Assembly: GCA_047638675.1 (NCBI GenBank)
Contig: JBLIML010000003.1
Span: 1-64,000 of the forward strand
Length of the DNA: 64,000 bases
Direction: 5' to 3'
Origin: WLWS01 sp047638675
Lineage (GTDB): Bacteria; Pseudomonadota; Gammaproteobacteria; Eutrophobiales; Eutrophobiaceae
Below are positions 16,931 through 27,161 of the stretch, in pieces. How positions within the stretch are numbered: position 1 is the stretch's first letter; every line of letters begins with the position of its first letter. Made by a program: the position numbers and the translations under genes. The notes under the pieces are model-generated. The model saw only the letters and a list, made by a program, of their open reading frames with translations, did no database searches and was not told the origin of the DNA.

Positions 16931-17638
16931 ATGAAGACACTACTATCGATATTGCTTTTCATTTCTGTTCTCTCAACTAACCTTTTTGCACATCCAGTGG
17001 ATATCAAAGAAAATCGACAATTAAGTGGTTTGTGGGAGTACAAATCTATATCGCATAAGGGTGGTAAGGTGACTCCTAATCAGGGATATTTTTTGTTTCA
17101 TAATGGAAAATTCATTCAACATACGATTGATACTAGTGTCTCGCATATGGAAAAAGTGGGTCAGGCGCATGTTGGCACATACAGTATTGAAAACGGAATT
17201 TATTATTTCGATGTCGAATTAGGGGTCATTGTCTATCCTGATCAGGAACAGAAAACGAAGGTGCGAAGAAAGGGTCGTAATCATGCGAGTATCTTGCTGG
17301 ATAACAATTCGCTCAAACTTTCATTTGATGAAAATTCTGTTCAACTACTGGAGAAAATCGGAGATGGAAAGGTAGAAATTCATGCCTATGAAAACGGATA
17401 CCTCGCATTTTCGGAAGATAGATTTATTCTGATATACCTAAATGGCGACAGTTACGTATCTGCATCTGGTCTATTCACAAAGCTGGAAGATGCCCTGGAA
17501 TTACATGCTGAGTTTATGATAACGGTAATGGATAACCAGGTTACGTACTCGGACAATGTTGACCTTCAGTTGGGTTCAGATAAGGAACAACTGTTTTTAC
17601 CCGAAGGCAGGATCTTGAAATTAAAGTCAATTCGTTAG
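16931..17638 (+). CDS. Secreted protein, lipocalin-like start, function unknown
   Basis: Starting from ATG 16931 the product is about 235 residues with a cleavable-looking signal peptide (M-K-T-L-L-S-I-L-L-F-I-S-V-L-S, then L-F-A-H-P). The mature part starts L-S-G-L-W-E-Y-K-S-I-S-H-K-G-G, which resembles small lipocalin-like or secreted beta-barrel proteins that begin G-x-W. The rest is beta-rich with many charged residues and no catalytic motif that I recognise. An ATG four codons upstream (16919) is possible. It stands alone between a sulfatase remnant and a TonB-receptor remnant and is likely periplasmic. Confidence 0.6.
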   Translation: MKTLLSILLFISVLSTNLFAHPVDIKENRQLSGLWEYKSISHKGGKVTPNQGYFLFHNGKFIQHTIDTSVSHMEKVGQAHVGTYSIENGIYYFDVELGVIVYPDQEQKTKVRRKGRNHASILLDNNSLKLSFDENSVQLLEKIGDGKVEIHAYENGYLAFSEDRFILIYLNGDSYVSASGLFTKLEDALELHAEFMITVMDNQVTYSDNVDLQLGSDKEQLFLPEGRILKLKSIR

Positions 17639-17709
17639 TAGCCAGCTGCTTGTAGAAATTAAGTTCTTTTTTCAATACGGTATACGGACAAAAGAATGGT
17701 TTTAATTTG

Positions 17710-17964
17710 GAATTGAAGGAAATTGTTATTACAGCACGAAAACGCGAGGAGAGCCTTCAGAATGAATCTATCTCTATTAATGCTTTGAACAAAGGTGATC
17801 GGAGCCCGGATTGAAATGAATATTGGTGAAATCAGCGAGTACACTCCCCGGTTGCAGTTCAACCAGGTAGCTACAAACCCAGGGTTTTCAAATTTGTCTG
17901 AATTTTCATTTCGTGCTATTGGTCAGATTAGGATTAAAACCCTGGTGACGAGATCTGAGGCATG
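17710..17964 (+). pseudogene. TonB-dependent receptor N-terminal plug fragment
   Basis: One frame reads L-K-E-I-V-I-T-A-R-K-R-E-E-S-L-Q-N, matching the conserved start of TonB receptor plug domains, with I-S-I-N-A-L after it, and ends in a stop at about 17811. Another frame then continues M-N-I-G-E-I-S-E-Y-T-P-R-L-Q-F, which also belongs to the plug, and F-R-A-I-G-Q-I-R before stopping at 17964. This is a frameshifted remnant with no barrel behind it; the next gene starts at 17962 within its end. The resident intact receptor at 23642-26053 has the same plug segments. Confidence 0.75.
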
Positions 17965-20025
17965 AGCGATCTAGCCAACACTGGGACATTCTGGCGACTT
18001 ATATTCCTGTTGTTTGTAAGCTGTGGTAGCACAGCGATCCACGGGGAAATTGTGGATTTCACGGTCACCAGGATTGAACCCGCCTTCGAAGGTAAATCAT
18101 TCGGAAAGAGTGGTAAGTACATAAGGATAGAAGGTGTTGCAACCGGGGTACTTGACCCGGCTGATCCACTTAATACCGTTATTGTTGATCTGGATAAAGC
18201 GCCTGCCGATAAAAATGGCTTAGTCGAATATAAAGTGGATGTCGTCATTATGCGACCGGAGCAGGGTGGTAATGGTTCATTGGTCTATTCAGTAACAAAC
18301 CGTAGTCGTTTTATGGATCTCTACTTTTTCAACTGGAACCAGCAATACCGTTTTGCCTCCAATCAACTGGCTCTTGAAGATGTGGGTGATGGTCTGGTGA
18401 TGAAAGAAGGATATACGTTTGTCTGGAGTGCCTGGGATGGCAGTATTCAACCGGGTGAAGGGATTCTGGTGGCAGATTTTCCTGTCGCATTTGCAGATGG
18501 CAAACCCCTCGAGGGTATGAACCTGGTTGAATTTTTCGATACTGGGACAGATGCGATTTTTACTGCGAAGCTATCGCATCCTGTTACGGATCAGGATGTT
18601 ACTCGGGCAAGCCTTACTGTACGTCAGTATGAAGCCGATGCCAGGAAAATACCGGAGGATTTGTACTTCTCCTATGAAAACGACGAAACCTTAAAAATTA
18701 ACAGACCTGCAGGATTTGATTCCGGCGCAATTTATGAATTTATTTATCCTGCGATTGACATTACCAGGATAAAAGGGAGTGACGGTAAGATCCTGGACGA
18801 GAATGGTATCTTCGGTACAGGTTTTGCTGGCATGAGGGACCTGGTTTCCTTTCTGCGTCATGATGAAACTCAAAATAACCCTGTTAGAGACGCAGGAATT
18901 AGTCGGGCATTGATTTATGGTTATTCACAATCCGGCAGGATGATAAAGGATTTTATTTATGAAGGTTTCAATGAGGATGAAAAAGGCCGGATCGTATTTG
19001 AAGGTGCCATGCCCTCAGCATCAGGCGCGGCCAGAAGTTACATTAATTGGCGTTTTGCCAAACCCGGAAATTATACGAGTCAACATCATTGGCATCTGCA
19101 GCCGGGTGATCAATTTCCTTTTACCTATGGAGTCACCCATGATCCTGTTACTGGTAAATCAGACGGTATCTTTAACAAGTGTGAGAGAAGCGATACCTGC
19201 CCGAAGATCATGCATGTGGATACAGGTTCAGAAATCAGGGATCGACGTGCCTCACTGGTCGTAACAGACCCATTGGCTCAGAAAGATCTGGTATTGCCAG
19301 ACAATGTACGTGTGTACTGGCTGGCTTCATCGACACATATCCCTTTCAACTTCAGGGATCTCAGCACCACTTCGAAACGACGTTCGGGACAGCACGGTGA
19401 AGAAGTAAAGAATCTCACCAGCCCGGTAGATATCCGTCCCGTACAGAGAGCCTTGCTGGTGGCACTTGATAAATGGATTGCGGATGGTAAACGTCCACCT
19501 GAATCCAGTTATGGCAGGATCAGTGACGGTACCCTGGTATCGATGAATAATATCATCGCAGATTTTCCCCACTCAATACCCGACTTCACCTTTACTGCAA
19601 ACTATAATGCAATTAGACAAACAGATTATGTCCTGACCGATGATCCCCTGAACCCTTACAGGCTAGGAAGTAGTTATAAGGTTTTATTTTCTGCGATTGA
19701 CGAGACTGGTAATGAAATTCCCGGGATCCAACTACCGAGAGTAGCCAATCCGATTGGCACATATACTGGTTGGAACCCAAGGGCGAAGGGATTTGGAGAA
19801 AATGATCTCTCCGAAGCCTTTGGTTCATGGGCTCCGCTGGCGGCTACCAGAGAGGAACGTCTTGAAACCGGGGACCCTCGGCTGTCTTTGAGTGAACGCT
19901 ATAGCAGTCATAAAGAATGGGTGTCCAGGGTCAGGAATAGTGCAGATGAACTTGTCAGCAAAGGCTATCTGTTGTCTCGCGACAGGGATACGATTGTGTC
20001 GCAGGCCAATCAGCAGAAGTTTTGA
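17962..20025 (+). CDS. Secreted alpha/beta hydrolase-domain protein (Abhydrolase_10-like)
   Basis: The 687-residue product starts with a hydrophobic signal-like segment (F-W-R-L-I-F-L-L-F-V-S-C-G-S, to about residue 29) and then has the pattern of large alpha/beta-hydrolase-domain proteins. The nucleophile elbow is A-L-I-Y-G-Y-S-Q-S-G-R-M (Gly320-Gly325, Ser322 probable), followed by F-E-G-A-M-P-S-A-S-G. Members of this family are secreted or periplasmic esterase-like proteins often found near TonB receptors and sulfatases. Substrate unknown. The start overlaps the TonB-receptor remnant and has a modest ribosome binding site. Confidence 0.75.
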   Translation: MSDLANTGTFWRLIFLLFVSCGSTAIHGEIVDFTVTRIEPAFEGKSFGKSGKYIRIEGVATGVLDPADPLNTVIVDLDKAPADKNGLVEYKVDVVIMRPEQGGNGSLVYSVTNRSRFMDLYFFNWNQQYRFASNQLALEDVGDGLVMKEGYTFVWSAWDGSIQPGEGILVADFPVAFADGKPLEGMNLVEFFDTGTDAIFTAKLSHPVTDQDVTRASLTVRQYEADARKIPEDLYFSYENDETLKINRPAGFDSGAIYEFIYPAIDITRIKGSDGKILDENGIFGTGFAGMRDLVSFLRHDETQNNPVRDAGISRALIYGYSQSGRMIKDFIYEGFNEDEKGRIVFEGAMPSASGAARSYINWRFAKPGNYTSQHHWHLQPGDQFPFTYGVTHDPVTGKSDGIFNKCERSDTCPKIMHVDTGSEIRDRRASLVVTDPLAQKDLVLPDNVRVYWLASSTHIPFNFRDLSTTSKRRSGQHGEEVKNLTSPVDIRPVQRALLVALDKWIADGKRPPESSYGRISDGTLVSMNNIIADFPHSIPDFTFTANYNAIRQTDYVLTDDPLNPYRLGSSYKVLFSAIDETGNEIPGIQLPRVANPIGTYTGWNPRAKGFGENDLSEAFGSWAPLAATREERLETGDPRLSLSERYSSHKEWVSRVRNSADELVSKGYLLSRDRDTIVSQANQQKF

Positions 20026-20201
20026 ATCCTGTCCAGAATATTCATCAGTCTGATAATTATCTCAGTATGATCATTGTATTAGTTGCTTGTCTGGACACAA
20101 ACTTTTTAAACTCGTGTAAGGTCAGGTGCTACAGTCGAAAGACAATCATATTTGATACTATTGAACATGCACAAGTTTCTAGATAAAGCGAGATTGGGAT
20201 A

Positions 20202-21386
20202 TTGAGTAGTGAAGTGACTAACCCTGTCGATAGAGTATCCGTCTACATCGCTGCGGGATTGGTATCTGGCTGTGGTGCCTTAATGTTCAATATTATGCCG
20301 GTATTCGTCGGTGCGCTGGCTGACGGCTTCAAACTCAGCGAATCCGAACTCGGGGATATCGTCGCCGGATTTAACATTGCATTTACAATTGTAGCCATTT
20401 CCTCGCTGGTCTGGGTGCGACGATTTAACTGGCGTGCCATATCGTTTATTGGTGTAGCAGTGGCTGCAATCTCGCTGCTGGCGATGACTCTTGCAAGCGG
20501 GAATCCAGCTATCCTGTTGCTGACAGCCTGTGTTGGCCTGGGCATGGGCGCTCTTTATGCGCTGATCATGGCAATACTCGGTGACAGTGACGATCCAGAT
20601 CGGGCCTTTGGCCTAAAGCTTGGCCTCGAAACGCTTCCCGGTGCAGCTCTGCTTTTTCTTCTACCAGCAGTTATTGTGCCTGAGTATGGTTTTAGCGGCG
20701 TTGTTCTTACTATGGCGGCGACTCTTGTCGTACTTGGCTTGTCGAGTTTCTGGCTTCCTGTAAGCGGAATAAAAAAAGTGTCAGTAAACAACGAGAGTCG
20801 AACAACAGTATTTGGGAAAAGTCGCTTACTGAGCTTTCTTGCTCTGTTTTCCAGTCTCTCTTTCTTCACCGGGATAGCTGCTTCATGGGCGTTTCTGGAA
20901 TTACTCGCAAACACTCGCGCCTTACCCGCAAATGTCATAGGTACAACATTGGCTGTGGGATTTATTATATGTGGACTTGGTGGCTTTGCCGCTGCAGCTG
21001 TTGCCGATCGCTGGGGGCGTATCCTGCCATTTGCAGCCATTATTTTGATTAACCTGCTCGGGCTCTGGGAGTTAGCGAATTTTGACGGAACGATCGGATA
21101 CGCCATTGGAGCCAGCCTGTTTTTATTTTCCGTAAACTTCGGCCTGACCTATACATTTGGATTGACCTCACAAGTTGATCAAAGCGGAAAGCTGGTCGTA
21201 CTATCAGCTGCGGTACTTTCGATTGGCGGGGTAGTAGGTCCTTTTATATCCGGCCGACTTGTAGAAGTTATCGGTTATGGCGCCATGCTAGCTTTTTCTG
21301 CAAGCTGTTCCCTGATTGCCCTTACCGTCTATATCGGCGTAATCCATCTGCACCGCTTAGGTCAAATAGACAACGCGTTCAGTTAG
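20202..21386 (+). CDS. MFS transporter
   Basis: A 394-residue membrane protein with about 12 hydrophobic segments and major-facilitator style: L-S-E-S-E-L-G-D-I-V-A-G-F-N in the first loop region and G-F-A-A-A-A-V-A-D-R-W-G-R in the middle loop (the second-half D-R-W-G-R motif). The start is a TTG at 20202; a GTG at 20214 is a possible alternative. It is convergent with the dimethylformamidase-like gene, ending two bases before that gene's stop. The cargo cannot be inferred. A second MFS protein at 29104-30267 has a similar layout and may be a distant paralogue. Confidence 0.85.
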   Translation: MSSEVTNPVDRVSVYIAAGLVSGCGALMFNIMPVFVGALADGFKLSESELGDIVAGFNIAFTIVAISSLVWVRRFNWRAISFIGVAVAAISLLAMTLASGNPAILLLTACVGLGMGALYALIMAILGDSDDPDRAFGLKLGLETLPGAALLFLLPAVIVPEYGFSGVVLTMAATLVVLGLSSFWLPVSGIKKVSVNNESRTTVFGKSRLLSFLALFSSLSFFTGIAASWAFLELLANTRALPANVIGTTLAVGFIICGLGGFAAAAVADRWGRILPFAAIILINLLGLWELANFDGTIGYAIGASLFLFSVNFGLTYTFGLTSQVDQSGKLVVLSAAVLSIGGVVGPFISGRLVEVIGYGAMLAFSASCSLIALTVYIGVIHLHRLGQIDNAFS

Positions 21387-21388
21387 TG

Positions 21389-23476
21389 TCAGTTACCTGC
21401 AAAATGTCGCAGCACATTCGAGGTGATACGTGCAATGTCGTTGTCGCCATCGTCAACCATCAGGCAAGTGCTCCATGCCATAGAACTACTAGAGAATACT
21501 GCTCCGCCATTTGGCACTTCGTAGTAGGCAATGTCGCAGCGTACCTCACCCAGCACCTCACCGGTGCTCGGTAAATCTTCGGGCAAGTTTAAGGGAATTC
21601 CGTCGAACTCTTTGGCTGATGCTAAGCAAACCGTAGAAGTCGGAGAGCCGCGTCGATAGTCGATGCGATCGAATTCGAAACCTGCCGGGCCGCCCATTAG
21701 GTCACCGTCGGCGTAAATTTTATCACCTTCAACTCCTTCAAATATCCAGGCAAACTCCGGCCGTTTGCTTTCTTCATTGCGGTAATAAGCGGCGGCGGGC
21801 CCAAAAACAACGCCAGCAGCACCTACACCAAAGAGCGTATGTGGTTCCCTGCCACGTACAGCCCCCCAGCCTCCACCCGGTTCGCCGTCGGCAGCATGAT
21901 ATAACTCACCGGATTCCGAGTACCAGGGATCGAGACCGAATTTACCGCGCCGAACTTCAATCACATCGGGATTGGAAGGTAATATGGACGTAACTGTGTA
22001 ATAACCTTGTCCGCCTATATACATCAGATTCCCACTTTCCCGGGTATAGCTGCTGAGAGCATCCAGCATCTGGCCACTGCAGTATTCAGGGTGCTGACCG
22101 GTAAGGACTACATTGTATGGTTCAAGTGAACTCACGCCTTCCCAATGCAGGTCATGGTCAGTAATGATATCGAAGTCGATGCCGATATGATTCAACCAAT
22201 CTGTAATGTACAGGTCAGCACTCAGTTGGTGAGGACCTTGCATCAAAGGGTGAATATAGCCGGGTCGCATGTTTACCATGGGTCTGGACCAACTGGAATG
22301 GCAGCATCCCGTGCGGTCTTTGTGGACATCATACACACTGAGTAAACCTTGCTTAGCGGTCCATAGATCGGTTTCGCCAATAATTTCGTCAAAGGTTTTG
22401 CCGGTAATATCCTTGATGGCCGGGCTTGGCCACCAGTGCCGTTCATTGGCGTAGGCTAAATGGCTAAAAGTAGGTAACAGAAATGCCACTTTGGCTTCAG
22501 GTCGTGCTGTTGCTGGTCGAATAACAAAGGGAATGCAGTCGTAGCCGCCGTCACCCTCCATCTCTACGCCGTACATACCGGGTGCTAAATCGTTTGGTAC
22601 TTCCCAGGTAATTGAAGGTTCCCAATTTGCGTCTGTTAAATCATCGGAGTGAAAAGCAATTGCGCCATATTGCTCAGGTGCTTCAGTAAAACAAACGATT
22701 TTGCCTTGCCAGTTGTGTCCGGTCATGGCGCGTTGAGGGCAATTTACCAGTTTGCCATGAAAGGCATTTTTTCCTCTATCGAGCACGACATCCGTGCTCT
22801 GTGCCCTGGAGAAATCCCAATTCGCGATCACTTCACTCTGGTTAGTGGTGATCCTGGGGCTTTCGATTTTGCCGTCGAATACTGCACTGATCTTGCTGTT
22901 TTGGCGACACGCCGCGATACAGAAAGTAGCGTCAGTCGCTATACTGCTTCCGACACCAGCCAGAGGCGTTTGGAAAAGTTCTATTTGATCAAATTCCAAA
23001 CTCCGCAGTTCCATCTGGATAGCCTTGCTTTCGGACTCAAGGGACGCGCTAACTTCATACCAGCGTAAATCGTTAAGGGGCTTGTTACCGCTAACGCTTG
23101 TTCCGGCCCAACGGAACTCGATTGCTCCGTTTTTATTTATAAATAAACCATGCCCCGTATCCCAACACATTATGGCTTGATCTTCACCACGTTGCGATTG
23201 AGTTGGTCGAAAGAATGTTTTGAGTGAGGGGCAATCAGGCTTAGGGATGACTTTATCAAAATGAACATAACTGCCAGGCACCAGAGTCTGATGCTTACCG
23301 GGATATTGCCCGGCAAAGCTACTTTCGATTGGCTGATGTTGCTTTCGTTGACGGCTTAAACGAACGAGTCTGGCTTTAAAGGTGTCAGCATGAGTGCTGA
23401 CCATAAAATGTATGTTTTCGCCGCGCCGGACACTCAGTTTATTACAGTAGCCAACAATTTTATCCGGGTTAGTCAT
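21389..23476 (-). CDS. N,N-dimethylformamidase large (beta) subunit family protein
   Basis: The 695-residue protein matches the layout of the dimethylformamidase beta-subunit-like family. An N-terminal beta domain (V-P-G-S-Y-V-H-F, W-A-G-T-S-V-S-G) includes a LamG-like middle, and the C-terminal domain has a glutamine-amidotransferase-like fold with D-W-L-N-H-I-G-I-D-F-D-I-I-T-D and V-V-L-T-G-Q-H-P-E-Y-C-S, then Y-I-G-G-Q-G-Y-Y. Characterised members are iron-dependent amidases hydrolysing small amides. No small alpha subunit is found beside it. It lies downstream of the TonB receptor on the same strand with a 165-bp gap, so the pair is probably co-regulated. The true substrate is unknown; formamides or other amides are plausible. 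Confidence 0.8.
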   Translation of the reverse strand: MTNPDKIVGYCNKLSVRRGENIHFMVSTHADTFKARLVRLSRQRKQHQPIESSFAGQYPGKHQTLVPGSYVHFDKVIPKPDCPSLKTFFRPTQSQRGEDQAIMCWDTGHGLFINKNGAIEFRWAGTSVSGNKPLNDLRWYEVSASLESESKAIQMELRSLEFDQIELFQTPLAGVGSSIATDATFCIAACRQNSKISAVFDGKIESPRITTNQSEVIANWDFSRAQSTDVVLDRGKNAFHGKLVNCPQRAMTGHNWQGKIVCFTEAPEQYGAIAFHSDDLTDANWEPSITWEVPNDLAPGMYGVEMEGDGGYDCIPFVIRPATARPEAKVAFLLPTFSHLAYANERHWWPSPAIKDITGKTFDEIIGETDLWTAKQGLLSVYDVHKDRTGCCHSSWSRPMVNMRPGYIHPLMQGPHQLSADLYITDWLNHIGIDFDIITDHDLHWEGVSSLEPYNVVLTGQHPEYCSGQMLDALSSYTRESGNLMYIGGQGYYTVTSILPSNPDVIEVRRGKFGLDPWYSESGELYHAADGEPGGGWGAVRGREPHTLFGVGAAGVVFGPAAAYYRNEESKRPEFAWIFEGVEGDKIYADGDLMGGPAGFEFDRIDYRRGSPTSTVCLASAKEFDGIPLNLPEDLPSTGEVLGEVRCDIAYYEVPNGGAVFSSSSMAWSTCLMVDDGDNDIARITSNVLRHFAGN

Positions 23477-23641
23477 AGATTGATTCCCATAAAAAGTGTC
23501 GCTTACGTACTGGTTTTTTAAACGAGACCCTGAACGACTCTCGTATTAATATCTATCCATTAGTGTTTAATGGCTTACTTTTTAATCTAATATTTCAGCA
23601 CTTCCCTGTGCTTAATATTATTCTAAATAAATCAAATTTCC

Positions 23642-26053
23642 CTAAAAGTTATACTTTAATCGCAAGTACCACTCTGCAGGACGGGATGCTGTAGCAATAA
23701 CGGATTCAGCGTCAGCTACGGTGGAAATACTGTAAATTTCATCCGTCAAGTTGGTGCCGCCCAGGCTGACAAGCCACTTTTCGTCAACGGTGGTGTAGGT
23801 CAGATTGGCATCGAGGTTGCCATAGCTTTTCTGAAATGCTCTCGGGTCGTTAGCAAAATCTTTCTGCTGAGAATCTGTCCAGTTGTAATCACCGCGTAAG
23901 GAAAGTCGACCAGACTCATTATCAAAGAAGGTCACTGTCCCGCCGAAATGTAGAGTAAGTTCTGGCGTTTGTTGAAATATAAAAGTATCTGCATTAGGGA
24001 AGTTGGCGAGCGCGTCAGGAGTAAAAGTGTCGTACTCCGCATCCATATATCCCAGGCTTGCCTGAATATCCAGCCAATCAGTTGGCACAGCAACGATCTC
24101 CACTTCAGCACCTTTAATAGTCGCCGTTCCGGCATTGGCCAGTGTGGGAACCGTCAGCGGACCTCCCACGTTAACGTTGAGAGTTACCTGAAGATCTTCG
24201 TAATCAACATAGAACAGCGAGGCGTTCACTCGCAACTTATTGTCGAGTAACTCACTCTTAAAACCTATTTCATAGGAGGTTGCCGTTTCAGGGTCCGCAT
24301 ACCCAATAACATCATCGGGGGTTAAACCTGGTGGTGGAGTTACTGCAGGGAAGTATCTCATAGAAAAGCCACCACCTTTAAAACCTTCAGAGAATGATGC
24401 ATACACCATCAGATCATCCGTATACTGATAGCTCAAGCTAGCCATGGGCGTGAAGTCGTCATTGCTACGCTTGAACGGGCCGCCTGGGAAAATCTGAGTA
24501 CCTAAAGCACCAAAAGCGCCGTCGAGGACATTTACATACCCCGGAATAGGACCCGCGATTGAATTAGGGTCGGTATACCTGTGTATTATCTGCAAGCTAG
24601 GATCAAAGGATCGGGTTTCATCTGTATAGCGTACGCCAGCGGTTAACGAGAGCTGATCCGTAATATCATAGGTACCCTGAGCAAACACTGCCCAACTTTC
24701 GTTGTCTATGAGACCACCACTGTCAAAACCAAAGTCTCTAAACAAGACCGGGAATACCTGACTACCTTCCTCTGTACTATAATAGAAACCTGCCATGTAA
24801 TTGAGTCGTCCATCAAAGGCCTCGCTGGAAATCTGCAGCTCCTGGCTAAAAGTCTCCAATTCGATCTCCTGTGCGACTGTGGAGTAACGGTAGGCATTTA
24901 CAGAAAGATTCTGATCCACGTCAACTTCTACCTCTCGATACGCGCTAATGGACTTCAGGTTAAAATTCCCAACTTCCCAGTCCAGGGTTAGCCCCAGGCC
25001 GCGAATGTCTGCATTGGATTGGTTCGGCCCATACCCGGTAGTTTTTAAATCGTCAAGTTCAAATTCGTATTGTGCATTGTAGCAAATCGGGTTTGAAAGT
25101 CGTGCCGCGCCTGCTGCTATAGCGCACTCACCAGTGCTAACCCCGGCGTTATTATGAAGGCCGGCAAGACCGGCGGTCTCGTCCGTTGCTAACAGGAATT
25201 GCCCCGGTGTTTCTTCTCTGATTACAGACGTATCAGCTGTTATGGTTGCCATTAAATCAGGGGTGATATCCCACTCCAGCGCTAAACGGCCACCCATACG
25301 ATCAACATTGCCCTGGGTTTCACCAGTTTTGGCTGCGATTTGAGGACTAACGTCAATGGCGAGACGGTCGACATGGCCGTCGCGGTTTTGAGTTGACAAG
25401 GACAAACGGCCACGGAGCGTGTCAGTCATAGGACCCGAAACAAATAGCCTTCCATCTATGCGATCATAATCGCCAACAGTCACTTCAGCGCCCCCTTCAA
25501 ACTCCTCTGTGGGTCGCTTGGAAGTAATTGAAATCGCACCGCCGATCGTATTCCTGCCAAAAAGTGTCCCCTGAGGTCCGCGTAAAACTTCGATCTGCTC
25601 GGCATCGACAGTACTCAGCAGAGAACCCACGGATTTACCTATATAAACACCATCAAGGTAAACACCGACACCGGGCTCAACCGTAATAACATGGTCTGAT
25701 TGACCAATACCCCGAATATAAACTTGTGTCGATGCGCCGCCGCCAGATTCAGTTGCGACAGAGTCAAATTGTACGTTTGGCGTATATTTACCAACATCAG
25801 TCGTCCGCAGGACGCCACGTGTCTCTAATTGCTGGGCGCTAAATGCAGACACAGAGATTGGTGTGTCTTGCAAGGATTCCGCCCGTCGTCGGGCCGTAAC
25901 AACGATTTCCTCAAGCGCCCCCTTTCTTTCTGCTGATGTGCCTGAAGTGCCTTGGCCGTATACGGTCATGGACGCTGCCGCGAAAACCAACCCCAGCCCC
26001 GTAACTTGTAGAAAGCCTGTAATTGAAGCCAATATGGAAATGTCTTTACTCAT
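23642..26053 (-). CDS. TonB-dependent outer-membrane receptor
   Basis: The 803-residue receptor has a signal peptide (to about residue 34) and then a TonB-box/plug start, E-E-I-V-V-T-A-R-R-R-A-E-S-L-Q, with P-I-S-V-S-A-F-S. Plug signatures I-E-V-L-R-G-P-Q-G-T-L-F-G-R-N and G-G-A-I-S-I-T-S-K-R-P follow. The 22-strand barrel ends in L-R-L-K-Y-N-F, with the terminal Phe required for outer-membrane assembly. It is the proteobacterial 'iron complex/other solute' type often paired with catabolic enzymes. It heads a module with the dimethylformamidase-like gene and is divergent from a TetR gene, suggesting ligand-controlled expression. The ligand is unknown. Confidence 0.95.
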   Translation of the reverse strand: MSKDISILASITGFLQVTGLGLVFAAASMTVYGQGTSGTSAERKGALEEIVVTARRRAESLQDTPISVSAFSAQQLETRGVLRTTDVGKYTPNVQFDSVATESGGGASTQVYIRGIGQSDHVITVEPGVGVYLDGVYIGKSVGSLLSTVDAEQIEVLRGPQGTLFGRNTIGGAISITSKRPTEEFEGGAEVTVGDYDRIDGRLFVSGPMTDTLRGRLSLSTQNRDGHVDRLAIDVSPQIAAKTGETQGNVDRMGGRLALEWDITPDLMATITADTSVIREETPGQFLLATDETAGLAGLHNNAGVSTGECAIAAGAARLSNPICYNAQYEFELDDLKTTGYGPNQSNADIRGLGLTLDWEVGNFNLKSISAYREVEVDVDQNLSVNAYRYSTVAQEIELETFSQELQISSEAFDGRLNYMAGFYYSTEEGSQVFPVLFRDFGFDSGGLIDNESWAVFAQGTYDITDQLSLTAGVRYTDETRSFDPSLQIIHRYTDPNSIAGPIPGYVNVLDGAFGALGTQIFPGGPFKRSNDDFTPMASLSYQYTDDLMVYASFSEGFKGGGFSMRYFPAVTPPPGLTPDDVIGYADPETATSYEIGFKSELLDNKLRVNASLFYVDYEDLQVTLNVNVGGPLTVPTLANAGTATIKGAEVEIVAVPTDWLDIQASLGYMDAEYDTFTPDALANFPNADTFIFQQTPELTLHFGGTVTFFDNESGRLSLRGDYNWTDSQQKDFANDPRAFQKSYGNLDANLTYTTVDEKWLVSLGGTNLTDEIYSISTVADAESVIATASRPAEWYLRLKYNF

Positions 26054-26102
26054 AAGGATTTACCCCACTTAAGATTGCGAAATCGCCTAAAATTGTGTTA
26101 TT

Positions 26103-26118
26103 TGACATTAATGTGTCA
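26103..26118. promoter_or_regulatory. Candidate operator in the TonB receptor/tetR intergenic region
   Basis: TGACATTAATGTGTCA contains the perfect 10-bp palindrome ACATTAATGT (26105-26114) and outer arms TGACA/TGTCA. It lies about 50 bp upstream of the receptor start and 250 bp from tetR. This is a plausible site for the TetR protein, but nothing in the sequence proves which regulator binds. The rest of 26054-26370 shows no other clear element. Confidence 0.4.
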
Positions 26119-26370
26119 GGTGACGAGTATTGAAAATAAAACAGTCGGCTGATGATGTCAAGAATTTATAGAGATAGACAATTATGCCTGCCGACCGCTC
26201 TGCTAAGCTAGCCTAATGACGCAAGGCTTATCCTCTCAGTGCAATCTCATCCTCAAATGATTTTGCAATTTATAGCGTTCCTGAGCTGATATGTAATTGA
26301 GAGGGATTTCAGGTACTACTGTAGGAATTAAATTTGCATAAAAAAAACAAATCGATACTGTGTACGCAAA

Positions 26371-27009
26371 ATGAAAATGCGAAATAATCCTCCGAAAATA
26401 CCCGTCTCGTCACCGGGGACAGCTATCTATCCAAAAGGTATGCAGAAAGTACAGGATATACTCACGACTGCAGCTGAAGTTCTGGCCGACGAAGGCTATA
26501 GCGCCTTTACCATGCGTAACATTGCCTCAAGATTAGGAATCACCCTGCGGAATCTACAATATTATTTTCCAACCAAGCGAGACCTCTTTCAGGCTGTCGT
26601 TGAGAAAATGACCGACATGGAGCTGGAAACAGCAGGGATTGCAGTGGAATCACCCGGTTTGAACGCGGAAGAACGTTTATCTGCATTCATTGATTACAGT
26701 ATCAAGGATAATGAAACGCCACTTGTTCGAGGTTTCCAGTTTGAACTATGGGCCCTTGCGACACGGGACGATTTTGCGGCGGAATGTCGTGACCGTATGA
26801 CATCCACCTACTGTGAGTATATTTATACCCTTGTCAAACCGCTTACACCAGGCCTCTCGAGTCGGCAACAACGCATCAAATCTGCCCTGATCCTTGCCAT
26901 GCTGCAGGGCACACCATTGATTCACAGTGAAGGTGTGAACAAAAAATACCAGATCAAAAATATCGCTGTTAAAGTAAAACAGGAAGTGCGGAACATCCTT
27001 CATAATTAA
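26371..27009 (+). CDS. TetR-family transcriptional regulator
   Basis: A 212-residue protein with an N-terminal TetR DNA-binding domain (about 25-75): T-A-A-E-V-L-A-D-E-G-Y-S-A-F-T-M-R-N-I-A, then R-L-G-I-T-L-R-N-L-Q-Y-Y-F-P-T-K-R-D-L. The C-terminal ligand-binding domain is helical and not assigned. ATG at 26371 and at 26377 are both possible starts. It is divergent from the TonB receptor and is the likely regulator of the receptor/amidase module, acting as a repressor that releases on binding a small molecule. Confidence 0.92.
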   Translation: MKMRNNPPKIPVSSPGTAIYPKGMQKVQDILTTAAEVLADEGYSAFTMRNIASRLGITLRNLQYYFPTKRDLFQAVVEKMTDMELETAGIAVESPGLNAEERLSAFIDYSIKDNETPLVRGFQFELWALATRDDFAAECRDRMTSTYCEYIYTLVKPLTPGLSSRQQRIKSALILAMLQGTPLIHSEGVNKKYQIKNIAVKVKQEVRNILHN

Positions 27010-27161
27010 GTTCCTGGTTTAATACACTCTAGTTTCCTTAATCGGTCAGTTATGTCGAATTGACCTTCCTTTTGTTCCTGGCGCCTTGCACTAAAGGTGT
27101 CATCTGACTAATATTAGCCTGTTGCATGTTTTTGTTATGGTTCCAACCGGGAAGAATTCAG

